From: Elusimicrobiaceae bacterium
Lineage (GTDB): Bacteria > Elusimicrobiota > Elusimicrobia > Elusimicrobiales > Elusimicrobiaceae
Reading direction: 5' to 3'
Assembly: GCA_017618215.1 (NCBI GenBank)
Contig: JAFZUQ010000008.1
Span: forward strand, 124,001-188,000
DNA: 64,000 nt
Made by a program: the position numbers and the translations under genes. Positions 44,580-53,950 of this stretch are shown in pieces (position 1 is the first letter of the stretch; each line of letters opens with the position of its first letter). Below the pieces are notes generated by a model. That model saw only the letters and a program-made list of their open reading frames with translations, searched no databases and was not told the DNA's origin.

Positions 44580-45338
44580 TTAATTTGAGATTTTCATTTG
44601 TATCGGCCCGTTTGCCGAACCTTCTATAAATTGTTTAACATAAGGGTTTTGTGTACGTTTAAATTCCTCTTTTGGTGCCGCAAGCTGCACTTTGCCCTCA
44701 TAAAGCATGGCAAGAGTGTCTGAAATTTCAAAGGCACTTTTCATGTCATGCGTAATAACTATTGATGTTACATCAAGTTTTTTCTTCAAATCTAAAATTA
44801 ATTGGCTGATGATTTCAGACATTATCGGGTCAAGCCCGCTGGTCGGTTCATCATATAGAATTACTTTTGGATTGGTTGCCAAAACACGTGCTAGGGAAAC
44901 ACGCTTTTTCATACCTCCAGAAAGTTCCGAAGGCCTTAAATGTTCAATATCTTTTAAGCCGACAAGCGCAAGTTTTTCTTTTGCTATTTTTGCATATTCG
45001 CTTTTTGGTGTATCAGTTAAATATTTTAAACCAAAAGTTACATTTTCACCCACGGTTAAGGAGTCAAATAAAGCACCCTCTTGGAATAAATACCCAAAGT
45101 TTTTGCGAAGTTTTGCAAGCTGAAATTCATTGTTTATATGTGTAATATCTTTACCATCAACGAGTATTTTGCCGCCATCCGGTTCAAGCAGGCGGATAAT
45201 GCATTTAATTAAGGTGCTTTTACCTGTACCGGAACCGCCGATAATAGTGGTAACTTCGCCGTTTTTAATTTCCAAATTGACGCCGTTTAAAATATGTTTC
45301 GGGCCAAAATGTTTTTGTAAGTTTTCTATCTTAATCAT
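44580..45338 (-). CDS. mlaF: Phospholipid ABC transporter ATP-binding protein MlaF
   Basis: 252-residue ABC ATPase that powers MlaE. Walker A GGSGTGKST, signature LSGGMKKRVSLARV, Walker B VILYDEPTSGLDP, switch His in VITHDM. The ATG at 45338 lies 1 nt after the mlaE stop; an upstream TTG at 45350 would overlap mlaE. The order mlaE-mlaF-mlaD is a complete inner-membrane core. Confidence 0.95.
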   Translation of the reverse strand: MIKIENLQKHFGPKHILNGVNLEIKNGEVTTIIGGSGTGKSTLIKCIIRLLEPDGGKILVDGKDITHINNEFQLAKLRKNFGYLFQEGALFDSLTVGENVTFGLKYLTDTPKSEYAKIAKEKLALVGLKDIEHLRPSELSGGMKKRVSLARVLATNPKVILYDEPTSGLDPIMSEIISQLILDLKKKLDVTSIVITHDMKSAFEISDTLAMLYEGKVQLAAPKEEFKRTQNPYVKQFIEGSANGPIQMKISN

Positions 45339-45339
45339 A

Positions 45340-46116
45340 CTATACCCCAAAAGCGTGTAAAATCGCTGTTAAGAAGTAGTCAATAACCAAAATCATTACC
45401 ATGCTGACGACCACAGCACCTGTTGTCGCTTTACCGACACCTTCCGCACCGCCCCTCGTATTAAGCCCTTTATAGCAGCAAATTACACCGATAGTAAAAG
45501 CAAAAACCGTTGCTTTTATAAGGCCGTGCATTAAATCATCTACACCTAAATAAGTTGTGATATCATTTGTATAAGTGCTTGACGGTACCCCTAAACCTTC
45601 AACACTTACTATAAAACCGCCGAAAATACCCATTATGTCTGAAAATATTGTTAGTATCGGTATAGATACGGTAAAAGCAATTAAACGCGGAATAACTAAA
45701 TATCTTATCGCATTTGTACCGAGTGTGCTTAAAGCATCAATTTGCTCTGTAACTTTCATAGTGCCGATTTCTGCTGTAACGGCAGCACCCGCGCGGCCTG
45801 CTATAACAAAAGCAGTTAACACCGGCCCAAGTTCGCGTACTAAGGAAAAACTAACAAGCAAACCTATGTAAAGAGGTTCGCTTAAAATATTTTGCATAGT
45901 GTTACCTGCCTGCAAAGCAAGTACCATGCCGACGAATAAACCCGTCATCAAAATAACAGGCACACTTTCAACACCGATTTTTACTATTTGTTGCAGAGTT
46001 TGATTAACTTCAAGAGGGCTTTTACGGAACCAAAAAAAAGCATCTTTAATCATTTCGGTAGCTTGGCCGAATTGAGTAAAAAAGAAAATTAAAAATTTCC
46101 CCGTCTTTTTAAACAT
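45340..46116 (-). CDS. mlaE: Phospholipid ABC transporter permease MlaE
   Basis: 258 residues, polytopic (about five to six helices). Family motifs: MTGLFVGMVLALQAG, ELGPVLTAFVIAGRAGAAVTAEIGTMKVTEQIDAL in overlapping segments, then PRLIAFTVSIPIL. The core channel for moving phospholipid between membranes. It starts right at the alr stop (TAA ATG, no gap). Confidence 0.95.
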   Translation of the reverse strand: MFKKTGKFLIFFFTQFGQATEMIKDAFFWFRKSPLEVNQTLQQIVKIGVESVPVILMTGLFVGMVLALQAGNTMQNILSEPLYIGLLVSFSLVRELGPVLTAFVIAGRAGAAVTAEIGTMKVTEQIDALSTLGTNAIRYLVIPRLIAFTVSIPILTIFSDIMGIFGGFIVSVEGLGVPSSTYTNDITTYLGVDDLMHGLIKATVFAFTIGVICCYKGLNTRGGAEGVGKATTGAVVVSMVMILVIDYFLTAILHAFGV

Positions 46117-47214
46117 TTAAACCCCTATACGCGGAACACGGCGCGCAATAGATGTTAATATTTCATAATCAATAGTTCCGCACTTTTCGGCAAGTTCCGA
46201 AGCAGGCAAATTTTTGCCAATTAATGTCACTTCGGTGCCGATTTTAATATCGCCAAGTTCGGTAATATCAACCATCATCATATCCATAGTGATATTACCC
46301 ACTTGCGGGCAACGTTTACCCAAAATTTCCACTTCCGCTTTATTTGATAAAGCGCGAGGGTAACCGTCACCATACCCTATAGGTATAGTAGCAATTTTTG
46401 AAGGTCTTTTGGTAATAAATGTTCTTTGATAACCGACAGACACATTTTCCCTGATATCTTTAATAAACACGACTTTAGATTTTAAGGAAAGGACAGGTTC
46501 AAAACCCGGTTCTAAACCATAGGCAAGATGCCCAAGGCGCACCATATCAAATTGTGCTTGCGGATAGTTTAAAAATGCTTGTGATGCAGATAAATGATTC
46601 AAGCCGGTATTTAAATTTTGTGCTTTTGCTTCTTCTAAAAGTTCTGTAAAATAATTGAACTGTTGTTTGGAATATTCAGTATCATCAGCTTTAGCAAAAT
46701 GGCTGAAAGTTCCTTGCACTTCCACAAAAGGCGCAATATTTAAAATTTTTAGTATTTCTATTGCTGCCGGCCTGCGCGAACCTATGCGGTTCATACCTGT
46801 TTCGTGTTTAACATGTGCGTATGCTTTTATTTTTAATTTAGCTGAAAGTTCTGCCAAAAATTTTGCCGCTCTGACACTAGCTATTGCCACAGATAATTGA
46901 TTTTTGATGGCATATTCAAAACACTCAAAAGGCCAAATACTGCCAAGTACCAAAATAGGTAATGTTATCCCTTTTTGGCGAAGTTCTATGCCTTCCTCTA
47001 TTGAGGCAACACCTAAAAAATCAGCAAGTTTATTGTCTTGTACATATTTGGAAATAAGCCCGGCATCATGCCCGTAAGCATTTGCTTTTGCAAGTAATAA
47101 GATTTTTGTATTTTCTTGCCCTCTTTGTGCGATTAAATCTTTAGCCTTTAAAAGATTATTCTTTAAAGCATTTAAATTTATTTCCGCAACTGTAGGGCGA
47201 AGAATTGGCATCAT
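46117..47214 (-). CDS. alr: Alanine racemase
   Basis: 365-residue PLP enzyme that makes D-alanine for peptidoglycan. PLP lysine in LLAKANAYGHDAG near residue 43, catalytic tyrosine region near VGYQRTF, and IPIGYGDGYPR in the C-terminal beta domain. Two adjacent ATGs (47214 and 47211) overlap the dnaB TGA, so translation is coupled to dnaB. Confidence 0.95.
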   Translation of the reverse strand: MMPILRPTVAEINLNALKNNLLKAKDLIAQRGQENTKILLLAKANAYGHDAGLISKYVQDNKLADFLGVASIEEGIELRQKGITLPILVLGSIWPFECFEYAIKNQLSVAIASVRAAKFLAELSAKLKIKAYAHVKHETGMNRIGSRRPAAIEILKILNIAPFVEVQGTFSHFAKADDTEYSKQQFNYFTELLEEAKAQNLNTGLNHLSASQAFLNYPQAQFDMVRLGHLAYGLEPGFEPVLSLKSKVVFIKDIRENVSVGYQRTFITKRPSKIATIPIGYGDGYPRALSNKAEVEILGKRCPQVGNITMDMMMVDITELGDIKIGTEVTLIGKNLPASELAEKCGTIDYEILTSIARRVPRIGV

Positions 47215-48608
47215 AGCGGTATATCGCCCGGGGCTGCCATAGCTACAGCAGCTTCTTCATCACTTACAAGGGCAGGATTTGTAAATAAAGTGTATTCGCT
47301 GTACCAATTAAGGTCAATGGTACCCACAGGGCCATTGCGTTGTTTTGCTAAAATTAAATTGGCTTTGTTTCTTAAGGTTTCATCATTCCACTTATAGTAA
47401 CCTTCGCGATGTATTAACGCTACGACATCAGCATCCTGTTCAATAGAGCCTGATTCCCTTAAGTCTGAAAGTTGAGGGCGGTTATCTGCACGGCCCTTTT
47501 CGGTATTTCTGTTAAGTTGGGAGAGTGCAAGTACGGGAACATTCATAGTTCTTGCGAGTTCTTTTAACATTCTTGAAATTTCCGAAACTTCCTGTTGGCG
47601 TGATTCAACTTTAGTTTTCCCGCTTCTGATTAAACCGATATAGTCAATCACGATAAGCCCAAGTTCTTTACCGGCTTTTTGAAGTTCACGTGCCAAACGG
47701 CGTGCACGCATGCGGATCTCGGTTATAGTTACGGCCGGGGTATCATCAATATAAAGCGGTTGTTCGCCGAGCTTTTGAATTTTTGAGGCAAGTTCGCGCC
47801 ATCTTGATTTTTGGAAAACTCCCGTGCTTACATTATGTAAACTGACTTGTGCCGCGGTGCAAACCATCCTTTGGTAAATTTGAAAGCGCCCCATTTCTAA
47901 AGAGAATAATGCAACCGGGAAGCCCTTATCAAGCGCGTTTTGAATAATATTTAAAGCCATTGCGGTTTTACCTTGTGAAGGGCGTGCAGCAAGAATAATA
48001 AGGTCGCCTTTCCTAAGACCGCCGGTCATTGTATCAAATTCACTAAAGCCTGTCGGAACACCTTTGATTGGATCTTTATTGACGATAAGTTTTTCAATTT
48101 GTTCCATTGCTTCTTGGGACATATCCTTACTTGAAACAAGCCCCTGTTTAACTTGTTTTTGGTTTAAGGTAAATAATTTACTTTGTGCTTCGTCAATTAA
48201 ATCACTTGGTTCTTGTTCAATATCTTTATAGCAACTTTCAACGGTAGAGGTGGAAATTTTAATAAGTTCCCTAACAAGCGCTGTGTCATAAACAATTTTT
48301 GCATAGTGCTCCACATGTGCGGCGGTGGAAACTTTAGACATAAGTTCGGCTAAATACCTCTCCCCGCCGATTTCGGCCAAAAAGCCTTCGCGTTTTAATT
48401 CTTCGGTTACTGTAATAAGGTCAACCGCCTGGTCTTTATCGGAAAGGGTTTTCATCGCAGTAAAAATCTTTTGATGTGCGGTTTTATAAAAATGTTCTGC
48501 ACTGACTATACCGACAGCGCGTTCAAGGGCATCTTGCTCAATCATCATAGAGCCGAGCAAGGCCATTTCAGCATCTAATGCTTGGGGGGGTAATTTTTCG
48601 TTTAGCAT
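47211..48608 (-). CDS. dnaB: Replicative DNA helicase DnaB
   Basis: 465-residue hexameric helicase. N-terminal domain (PPQALDAEMALLGSMMIEQDAL), linker, RecA-like motor with Walker A ARPSQGKTAMALNI, Walker B LGLIVIDYIGLI and the DnaB motif LSQLNRNTEKR-like LSQLNRNTEKG. No intein. Leaderless-like start with TATAAT 7 nt upstream. It heads a cluster of seven same-strand genes spaced 10 nt or less apart through nadE. Confidence 0.97.
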   Translation of the reverse strand: MLNEKLPPQALDAEMALLGSMMIEQDALERAVGIVSAEHFYKTAHQKIFTAMKTLSDKDQAVDLITVTEELKREGFLAEIGGERYLAELMSKVSTAAHVEHYAKIVYDTALVRELIKISTSTVESCYKDIEQEPSDLIDEAQSKLFTLNQKQVKQGLVSSKDMSQEAMEQIEKLIVNKDPIKGVPTGFSEFDTMTGGLRKGDLIILAARPSQGKTAMALNIIQNALDKGFPVALFSLEMGRFQIYQRMVCTAAQVSLHNVSTGVFQKSRWRELASKIQKLGEQPLYIDDTPAVTITEIRMRARRLARELQKAGKELGLIVIDYIGLIRSGKTKVESRQQEVSEISRMLKELARTMNVPVLALSQLNRNTEKGRADNRPQLSDLRESGSIEQDADVVALIHREGYYKWNDETLRNKANLILAKQRNGPVGTIDLNWYSEYTLFTNPALVSDEEAAVAMAAPGDIPL

Positions 48609-48621
48609 AATATATATTATA
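48609..48621 (-). promoter_or_regulatory. -10 box of the dnaB operon
   Basis: TATAAT on the minus strand (48621-48616), preceded by TG, 7 nt from the ATG at 48608. No Shine-Dalgarno. Confidence 0.55.
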
Positions 48622-48673
48622 CATTTTTATTAGCGTCAAAGTTTTTAGATTTTTGACTCACAATAGAGTAAAT

Positions 48674-49033
48674 CTATTTCTTTAAGAATTTTTTAATTGA
48701 TTGGAAAGTCTTTTCCGATATTATATGTTCAATCTTGCAGGCATCTTTGAGGGCAGTTTTCTCATCGACGCCCATAAACATAAACCATGTAGAGAGGGTT
48801 TGATGTTTATCATAAACCTTTTTTGCAACTGCTTTGCCTTTTGGGGTTAGGGTTATGTGATTATCTTCTACGGAAATGTATTTCTCGTCTTTAAGTGCTT
48901 TCAAGGCGATACTCACACTTGCCCTGGCAAAACCGAGGTAATTTGCAATATCAACGGCATGTACCTCTTTTTGCTTTTTAGCTAAGATGTGTATGATTTC
49001 CAAATAATTTTCTTTAGATTCCGTAACACCCAT
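48674..49033 (-). CDS. DtxR/MntR-family metal-dependent regulator (short form)
   Basis: 119 residues: a winged helix-turn-helix (VDIANYLGFARASVSIALKAL) and a truncated dimerisation domain; no SH3-like C-terminal domain. The metal ligands can be placed by alignment to memory of the family: E12, H77, C99, E102, H103 (DACKIEH), with Asn9 where DtxR has Met10 and MntR has Asp8. The Cys-x-x-Glu-His set is DtxR-like (iron) rather than MntR-like (manganese). It follows an MFS gene by 21 nt but has its own leaderless-type promoter. Confidence 0.85.
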   Translation of the reverse strand: MGVTESKENYLEIIHILAKKQKEVHAVDIANYLGFARASVSIALKALKDEKYISVEDNHITLTPKGKAVAKKVYDKHQTLSTWFMFMGVDEKTALKDACKIEHIISEKTFQSIKKFLKK

Positions 49034-49048
49034 AAGACAATTTTAACA
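49034..49048 (-). promoter_or_regulatory. Extended -10 promoter of the DtxR-like regulator
   Basis: Minus strand TGT-TAAAAT (49048-49040), then 6 nt and the ATG at 49033. No Shine-Dalgarno. Confidence 0.5.
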
Positions 49049-49054
49049 TATTTT

Positions 49055-50251
49055 TTATAGTTCTTGCCCTTTAAAAGTACGACCGGCAAGGTAACAAAAC
49101 ACTATGGCTGGTATTAAAAATACTATGGCTATGAAAACCGCGAGTTGTAAATCAAATACTTGGGAGATTTTACCAATAGTCATTGGGGAAAGTGCATCCC
49201 CCAAAGCATGAATAATAAAAATGTGGAAAGCAAAAGCCATGGATCTTATTTTAACCGAAGTCAAACTTATAATTGCCGCATTTAAAGCTCCTGTTTGGAT
49301 AAAGACAAATGTCATTGCAACACCGAAACAAATCAAAGCAACTGTTTGGCTTTCACATAAAAGTGCAAAAAGCCCAAGCGGCAAAGCCATCATATAACCA
49401 AATAAAGTGGTATAAAAATAAGAGCGTTTTGTCTTTTTTATTAAGAAATCTGCAAGCATGCCGCCGCCGAGAGTGCCGATTAACCCTGCAATAATTACCA
49501 TTATACCGAATTTAGTACCGGCTTCGGCTACGGAAAAACCGTAATACCTGTGGAAATATGTCGGCATCCACGCAGCAAGACCACCGAGGGTGAAAGTTGC
49601 CATTGCTTCGGCAAGGCACACATAAACAAAACTTTTGCTTTTAAAAAACCGTAAATAATTTGAAATTTTGATTTGCTTTTTTTCTTCTTGTGTAGTTTTG
49701 CGTTTATCCTTGATGTAAATAAAAGCCCAAGCGGCAAGTAAAAAACCTGGAACAGATAATATATAAAATGCCATGCGCCAACCGTAATATTGCCCGATTA
49801 GTCCGCCAAGTAAATAACCTAGCGCACTGCCAAGCGGAAGTGCCAATCCCAAAATTGCGAGTATGCTTGCATGAATATTTTTATTGAAACCTTCTGCAGC
49901 AAGGGAGGGGGAAACACTTGTAAACCCGGCCTCGCCAACGCCGATAAAACTGCGTGCAATTGCAATATTATAAAAGTTTTTTGCCATGCCCGTTAAGGCT
50001 GTCGCACCGCTCCATAAGACCGCGCAAACGGAAACCCAAATTTGGCGGGGGGATTTATCCGCAAAATAAGCAATTACAGGTGCGGTTAATGTGTAGACAA
50101 TCATAAAAACCGAACCGAGCAAACCAAGCTGCGCATCATTTAAATTTAAATCTTTTGCAAGTAGCGGAAAAACGGCAAATAATACTTGCCTGTCTATATA
50201 GTTAAACAGATTAATTAAAAATAAAATTATTAATACGACTTTTGGATTCAT
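49055..50251 (-). CDS. MFS transporter, spinster-like
   Basis: 398 residues, about 12 transmembrane helices. Start VLIILFLINLFNYIDRQVL and the loop ADKSPRQIW, then GVGEAGFTSVSPSLAAEGF, match the spinster (Spns) branch of the major facilitator superfamily. In bacteria these carry lipids, organic acids or amphiphilic compounds; the substrate here is unknown. It starts 1 nt after trmL with an AAGGTGA site and is cotranscribed with glgP-trmL. Confidence 0.85.
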   Translation of the reverse strand: MNPKVVLIILFLINLFNYIDRQVLFAVFPLLAKDLNLNDAQLGLLGSVFMIVYTLTAPVIAYFADKSPRQIWVSVCAVLWSGATALTGMAKNFYNIAIARSFIGVGEAGFTSVSPSLAAEGFNKNIHASILAILGLALPLGSALGYLLGGLIGQYYGWRMAFYILSVPGFLLAAWAFIYIKDKRKTTQEEKKQIKISNYLRFFKSKSFVYVCLAEAMATFTLGGLAAWMPTYFHRYYGFSVAEAGTKFGIMVIIAGLIGTLGGGMLADFLIKKTKRSYFYTTLFGYMMALPLGLFALLCESQTVALICFGVAMTFVFIQTGALNAAIISLTSVKIRSMAFAFHIFIIHALGDALSPMTIGKISQVFDLQLAVFIAIVFLIPAIVFCYLAGRTFKGQEL

Positions 50252-50252
50252 T

Positions 50253-50699
50253 TCACCTTGTTTGCCTTAAGGCTTCATACAAACAAATTGCCGCGGAGGT
50301 AGAAAGGTTTAAAGAACGAACATCACCCGGCATAGGAATAGTATACAATTTATCAGCGTATTTTGTGTAAAAATTACGTGGAAGCCCGCAAGATTCAGAG
50401 CCGAAAATTAAATAATCATCCTTTTCAAATTTGATATCCCATAAACATTTTTTACCTTTTGTGGAAAAGAAAAATAAGCGTGCGTTTGCAGGTAAATTAT
50501 CAAAGAATTCATCACAGGTCGGGACCAAAGTATATTTGAGTTTCGGCCAATAATCAAGGCCGCTTCTGCGTATTTCCTTATCATTAATTTTAAAACCGAG
50601 TTTCCCGACAAGGAATAAATGAGTATTTGTTGCAACGCAAGTGCGGCCAATATTACCGGTATTAAACGGAATTTCCGGATTAATAAGAACAATATTCAA
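50253..50699 (-). CDS. trmL: tRNA (cytidine(34)-2'-O)-methyltransferase TrmL
   Basis: 148-residue minimal SPOUT methylase that 2'-O-methylates the wobble base of tRNA-Leu. Start NIVLINPEIPFNTGNIGRTC, then LIFGSESCGLP, IPMPGDVRSLNLSTSAAI: all the knot motifs. The start is TTG at 50699 (AGGTAGG six bases upstream), because an in-frame ATG at 50732 falls inside glgP and adds residues absent in the family. Confidence 0.92.
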   Translation of the reverse strand: MNIVLINPEIPFNTGNIGRTCVATNTHLFLVGKLGFKINDKEIRRSGLDYWPKLKYTLVPTCDEFFDNLPANARLFFFSTKGKKCLWDIKFEKDDYLIFGSESCGLPRNFYTKYADKLYTIPMPGDVRSLNLSTSAAICLYEALRQTR

Positions 50700-50719
50700 A
50701 GTGTACCTACCTGTAAAAA

Positions 50720-53269
50720 CTAAATTTCCCAACGCACAAAAAGCGGCGTAAACGGGTGCGGAACATTTGCATTAAAAGGTAGAATTCTTAAAACATAATC
50801 TTGACGGCCGCTTGTTTCAGGTTGTATTTCAAGTTCATATTTATATATGCCGTTCTCTTGTTTTACAAGGTTCATTGCCATATCTTTAGAACTTTCAAAA
50901 GCCCCGCCCATGCCGCGTGTGCCGACTTGCAATTGCACAACAATATCTTGCGGTTTTAAAGAACCCAAAGTAACGTCAGCCTTAATTTTTATTTTTTGGC
51001 CGACTAAAACTTCCCCATCAATTTGACCGGTTGTATCTGTTATTGATACCTGCGGCCAATTATCCGCAATTTTTTTGCGCCAAATGGCAACTTCCGCGGT
51101 GCGGCCGACTGTGTTTAACATGCTACCGTAGTAATGGGCTTTTGTGTAGAACTTATCATAATATTCCTGCACCATGCGGTGTGTATTAAAGAAAGGTACT
51201 ATTTTAGAAATGGAGTTTTTCATCTTGCTAATCCATTTTTGAGGTAAACCGTCGGGGTCGCGGTCATAATATGTGGGGATAACTTCTTGTTCAAGCAAGT
51301 TATACAAAGCCTGGCTTTCCACTTCATCGCGTTCAGTATCGTCTTTATAAGTATCTGAACCGGTTATTGACCAACTAAAATCACAGGGGCCGACTTCATC
51401 CCACCATCCATCTAAAATTGATAATGCCAAAGCACCGTTTAAAGCTGCTTTCATACCGCTTGTACCGGATGCTTCCATCGGCCTAATAGGGTTATTGAGC
51501 CAAACATCAACACCTTGTACCATGTAACGGGCAAGATTCATGTTATAATCTTCGGCAAAAACAATTTTGCCTTTAAATCTCGGGTCAAGCATATAGGTGA
51601 ATATTTTTTTGATAAATTCTTTACCCGCGCTATCTGCGGGGTGCGCTTTGCCGGCAAAAACAAATTGAACAGGCCTGTTTGGATTATTAACGATTTTTGC
51701 TAACCTTTCCGGATCCTTAAAAAGTAAAGTAGCACGTTTATAAGTAGCAAAACGGCGTGCAAAACCGATAGTCAATACACCTTCTTCCAAAACATTTTCC
51801 GCAAGCTTTACTGTTTGTAAATTTGCCGCCATGCGGTGTGCTTGGCGCACTGCTTTTGCACGGATATATTTAATGAGTTTATCTTTACGTATATTATGTG
51901 TATTCCAAAGTTCATCTGCCGGGATATTTTGTACTTTATTCCAAATATTTTGGTCGAAATTATCCATTACGTTTGTAGAATTATTGAGATATTTTTTGTA
52001 TAAATCATTATATTCATGGCTTACCCAACTTGCAGCATGTACGCCGTTAGTAATACTTGTTACAGGTACTTCGTTTACGTTTAAGTTTGGCCAAACTTTA
52101 TGCCACATTTCGCGGGAAACTTTACCATGTAATTTCGCGACACCGTTTAAGTAAGCGGAAAGTTTTAAAGCAAAAACCGTCATGCAAAACATAGGTGATT
52201 CGGGCGTTTCTTTACCGTAATCTAAAAATTTATCCCATCCGATTCCAAGTTGCATAATATAAGGTTCCATGAATTTTTTGACTAGGTTAAAATCAAAGTG
52301 TTCATTACCGGCAATTACAGGTGTATGGGTAGTAAAAACTGAAGTTGCCCAAACAATTTCGCGTGCTTCGTCAAAGGAAATTCTGCGTTCTTGCATAATT
52401 TCAATAATACGTTCGCAAAGTAAGAAAGCGGAGTGTCCTTCATTAATGTGATAAACAGTCGGTTTTAAACCAAGAGCTTTTAAAGCCTTTACACCGCCGA
52501 CGCCCAAAACAATTTCTTGCTTAATTCTGTTTTCTCTATCACCGCCGTAAAGTTGTTCGGTAATAGTTCTATGTTGGGGTGGGTTTTCCGGCAGATTAGT
52601 ATCGAGTAAAAATAAAGAAGTACGCCCGACAGGTACGCGCCAAATCATTGCTTTAATTGTTTCACGCCCAAGCGGTATATCTACTGTCAAGTGATTACCG
52701 TCTTCTTTCAAAATGGGTTCAACGGACATGTGCGCCCAGTCGTTTTCCGGATACTGTTCACCTTGCCAACCGTCTTTATTCAAAACTTGTTTTACATAAC
52801 CTTTTTGATAAAATAAACCGACACCGATTAAAGGTAAACCAAGGTCGCTGGAACTTTTAATATGGTCACCGGAAAGCATCCCCAAACCACCGGAATAAAT
52901 CGGTAAACCTTCACCGATACCGTATTCCATTGAAAAGTATGCAGTCAGGAAATTATCCTTGCCCTGGCCTTTAATTTTATTAAACCAAGTGTTTTGTTCT
53001 TTTTGATAATTTCTGTATAATGTTTCTACATAATTAAGTTGTGCAATAAAATCTTTATCGCGGCTTAGTTCTTCCAAGCGGCTTTGTGAAACCGTTGCCA
53101 TTAACCATTTTGGCATACGCAAACTTTGTTCCCAAAGTTTTTCGTCGATTTTAACAAACAAATTGATAGCGTCCCAATTCCACGCAAACCACATATTATT
53201 GGAAAGTTCTTCCAAAAATTTCATATTATCCGGCAAATCCGGCGTTACCTTAAATGAATGTATTTTCAT
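50720..53269 (-). CDS. glgP: Alpha-glucan (glycogen) phosphorylase
   Basis: 849-residue GT35 enzyme that releases glucose-1-phosphate from glycogen. It begins with a DUF3417-type domain (NNMWFAWNWDAINLF), as in the short bacterial/archaeal phosphorylases. GGLGMLSGDHIKSSSDLG, the substrate loop, and the PLP-lysine site EASGTSGMKAALNGAL are intact. The C-terminal ~110 residues form an extra beta domain. It has its own promoter (TGA-TATACT at 53305-53297) and an AAGGGGA site. Confidence 0.95.
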   Translation of the reverse strand: MKIHSFKVTPDLPDNMKFLEELSNNMWFAWNWDAINLFVKIDEKLWEQSLRMPKWLMATVSQSRLEELSRDKDFIAQLNYVETLYRNYQKEQNTWFNKIKGQGKDNFLTAYFSMEYGIGEGLPIYSGGLGMLSGDHIKSSSDLGLPLIGVGLFYQKGYVKQVLNKDGWQGEQYPENDWAHMSVEPILKEDGNHLTVDIPLGRETIKAMIWRVPVGRTSLFLLDTNLPENPPQHRTITEQLYGGDRENRIKQEIVLGVGGVKALKALGLKPTVYHINEGHSAFLLCERIIEIMQERRISFDEAREIVWATSVFTTHTPVIAGNEHFDFNLVKKFMEPYIMQLGIGWDKFLDYGKETPESPMFCMTVFALKLSAYLNGVAKLHGKVSREMWHKVWPNLNVNEVPVTSITNGVHAASWVSHEYNDLYKKYLNNSTNVMDNFDQNIWNKVQNIPADELWNTHNIRKDKLIKYIRAKAVRQAHRMAANLQTVKLAENVLEEGVLTIGFARRFATYKRATLLFKDPERLAKIVNNPNRPVQFVFAGKAHPADSAGKEFIKKIFTYMLDPRFKGKIVFAEDYNMNLARYMVQGVDVWLNNPIRPMEASGTSGMKAALNGALALSILDGWWDEVGPCDFSWSITGSDTYKDDTERDEVESQALYNLLEQEVIPTYYDRDPDGLPQKWISKMKNSISKIVPFFNTHRMVQEYYDKFYTKAHYYGSMLNTVGRTAEVAIWRKKIADNWPQVSITDTTGQIDGEVLVGQKIKIKADVTLGSLKPQDIVVQLQVGTRGMGGAFESSKDMAMNLVKQENGIYKYELEIQPETSGRQDYVLRILPFNANVPHPFTPLFVRWEI

Positions 53270-53296
53270 AAAATCCCCTTAACTGATGATACATAT

Positions 53297-53305
53297 AGTA
53301 TATCA
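53297..53305 (-). promoter_or_regulatory. Extended -10 promoter of glgP
   Basis: TGA-TATACT on the minus strand (53305-53297), located just after the smpB stop. The predicted 5' UTR is about 20 nt and includes a Shine-Dalgarno. Confidence 0.45.
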
Positions 53306-53307
53306 AA

Positions 53308-53775
53308 TTACAACTTAAATTTATTTTTAAAATTGCGTTCCATATCACGTGCGACAGCTTTGTCTTTCAAGGTCTTGCGTTTGTCGTATAAGTGTTTACC
53401 TTTTGCCAAAGCAATTTTAACTTTTGCCCAACCGTTTTTAATGTATATTTCAAGCGGAACTATTGTTTGCCCTTTTACTTCGCTTGCGGCGGCAAGTTTA
53501 TTAATTTCACGACGGTTTAGAAGTAATTTACGTGTTCTTGTCGGGTCTAAAGCCGTGTGAGTATTAAAGGCATAGGGCTTAATATTTAGGTTGATAATTT
53601 GTGCTTCGCCATTATCTACACGCACAAAGGCCGCCCTCAAAGAACACTCTTTGTTGCGTATTGATTTAATTTCCGCACCAAGCAAGACAAGACCTGCCTC
53701 AAAAGTATCTAGTATAAAATATTCATGCAGGGCTTGGCGATTGGTGGCTATAACTTCTATGCCTTTATTTCTCAT
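53308..53775 (-). CDS. smpB: SsrA-binding protein SmpB
   Basis: 155-residue partner of tmRNA in ribosome rescue. Family blocks: ATNRQALHEYFILDTFEAGLVLLG, EIKSIRNKECSLRAAFVRV (in segments), and the basic tail LYDKRKTLKDKAVARDMERN. The tmRNA gene itself is not in the window. The start at 53775 fits the family; TGC-TAAAAT ends 8 nt before it with no Shine-Dalgarno. Confidence 0.96.
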   Translation of the reverse strand: MRNKGIEVIATNRQALHEYFILDTFEAGLVLLGAEIKSIRNKECSLRAAFVRVDNGEAQIINLNIKPYAFNTHTALDPTRTRKLLLNRREINKLAAASEVKGQTIVPLEIYIKNGWAKVKIALAKGKHLYDKRKTLKDKAVARDMERNFKNKFKL

Positions 53776-53792
53776 ACATATATATTTTAGCA
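53776..53792 (-). promoter_or_regulatory. Extended -10 promoter of smpB
   Basis: TGC-TAAAAT on the minus strand (53792-53784), 8 nt from the ATG. Confidence 0.5.
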
Positions 53793-53857
53793 TTTTAGGA
53801 GTAAGTTTTTATCTGTTTATATTAAGTTTACATAGGTCTTTTGGGTACTTTCATCTG

Positions 53858-53892
53858 GGGCCAAATATTTGTCTGTTTGGGCCTTTTGGCCC
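53858..53892 (+). promoter_or_regulatory. Two mutually exclusive hairpins upstream of the ankyrin gene
   Basis: The 3' arm TTTGGCCC (53885-53892) can pair with GGGCCAAA (53858-53865), 8 bp, or its GGCCC part (53888-53892) with GGGCC (53879-53883), 5 bp with a TTTT loop. The region lies between divergent genes, so a terminator is not expected. Confidence 0.4.
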
Positions 53893-53950
53893 TCGTTTCT
53901 TATTTCTTTTTCTTGTAAATTTAAAATAAGTAGTCAAATAGGAGATATAT

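Noticed and set aside
53308-53950. tmRNA (ssrA) gene next to smpB
   Set aside because: No tRNA-Ala-like ends or tag-coding frame ending in a typical LAA motif found in the flanking DNA.
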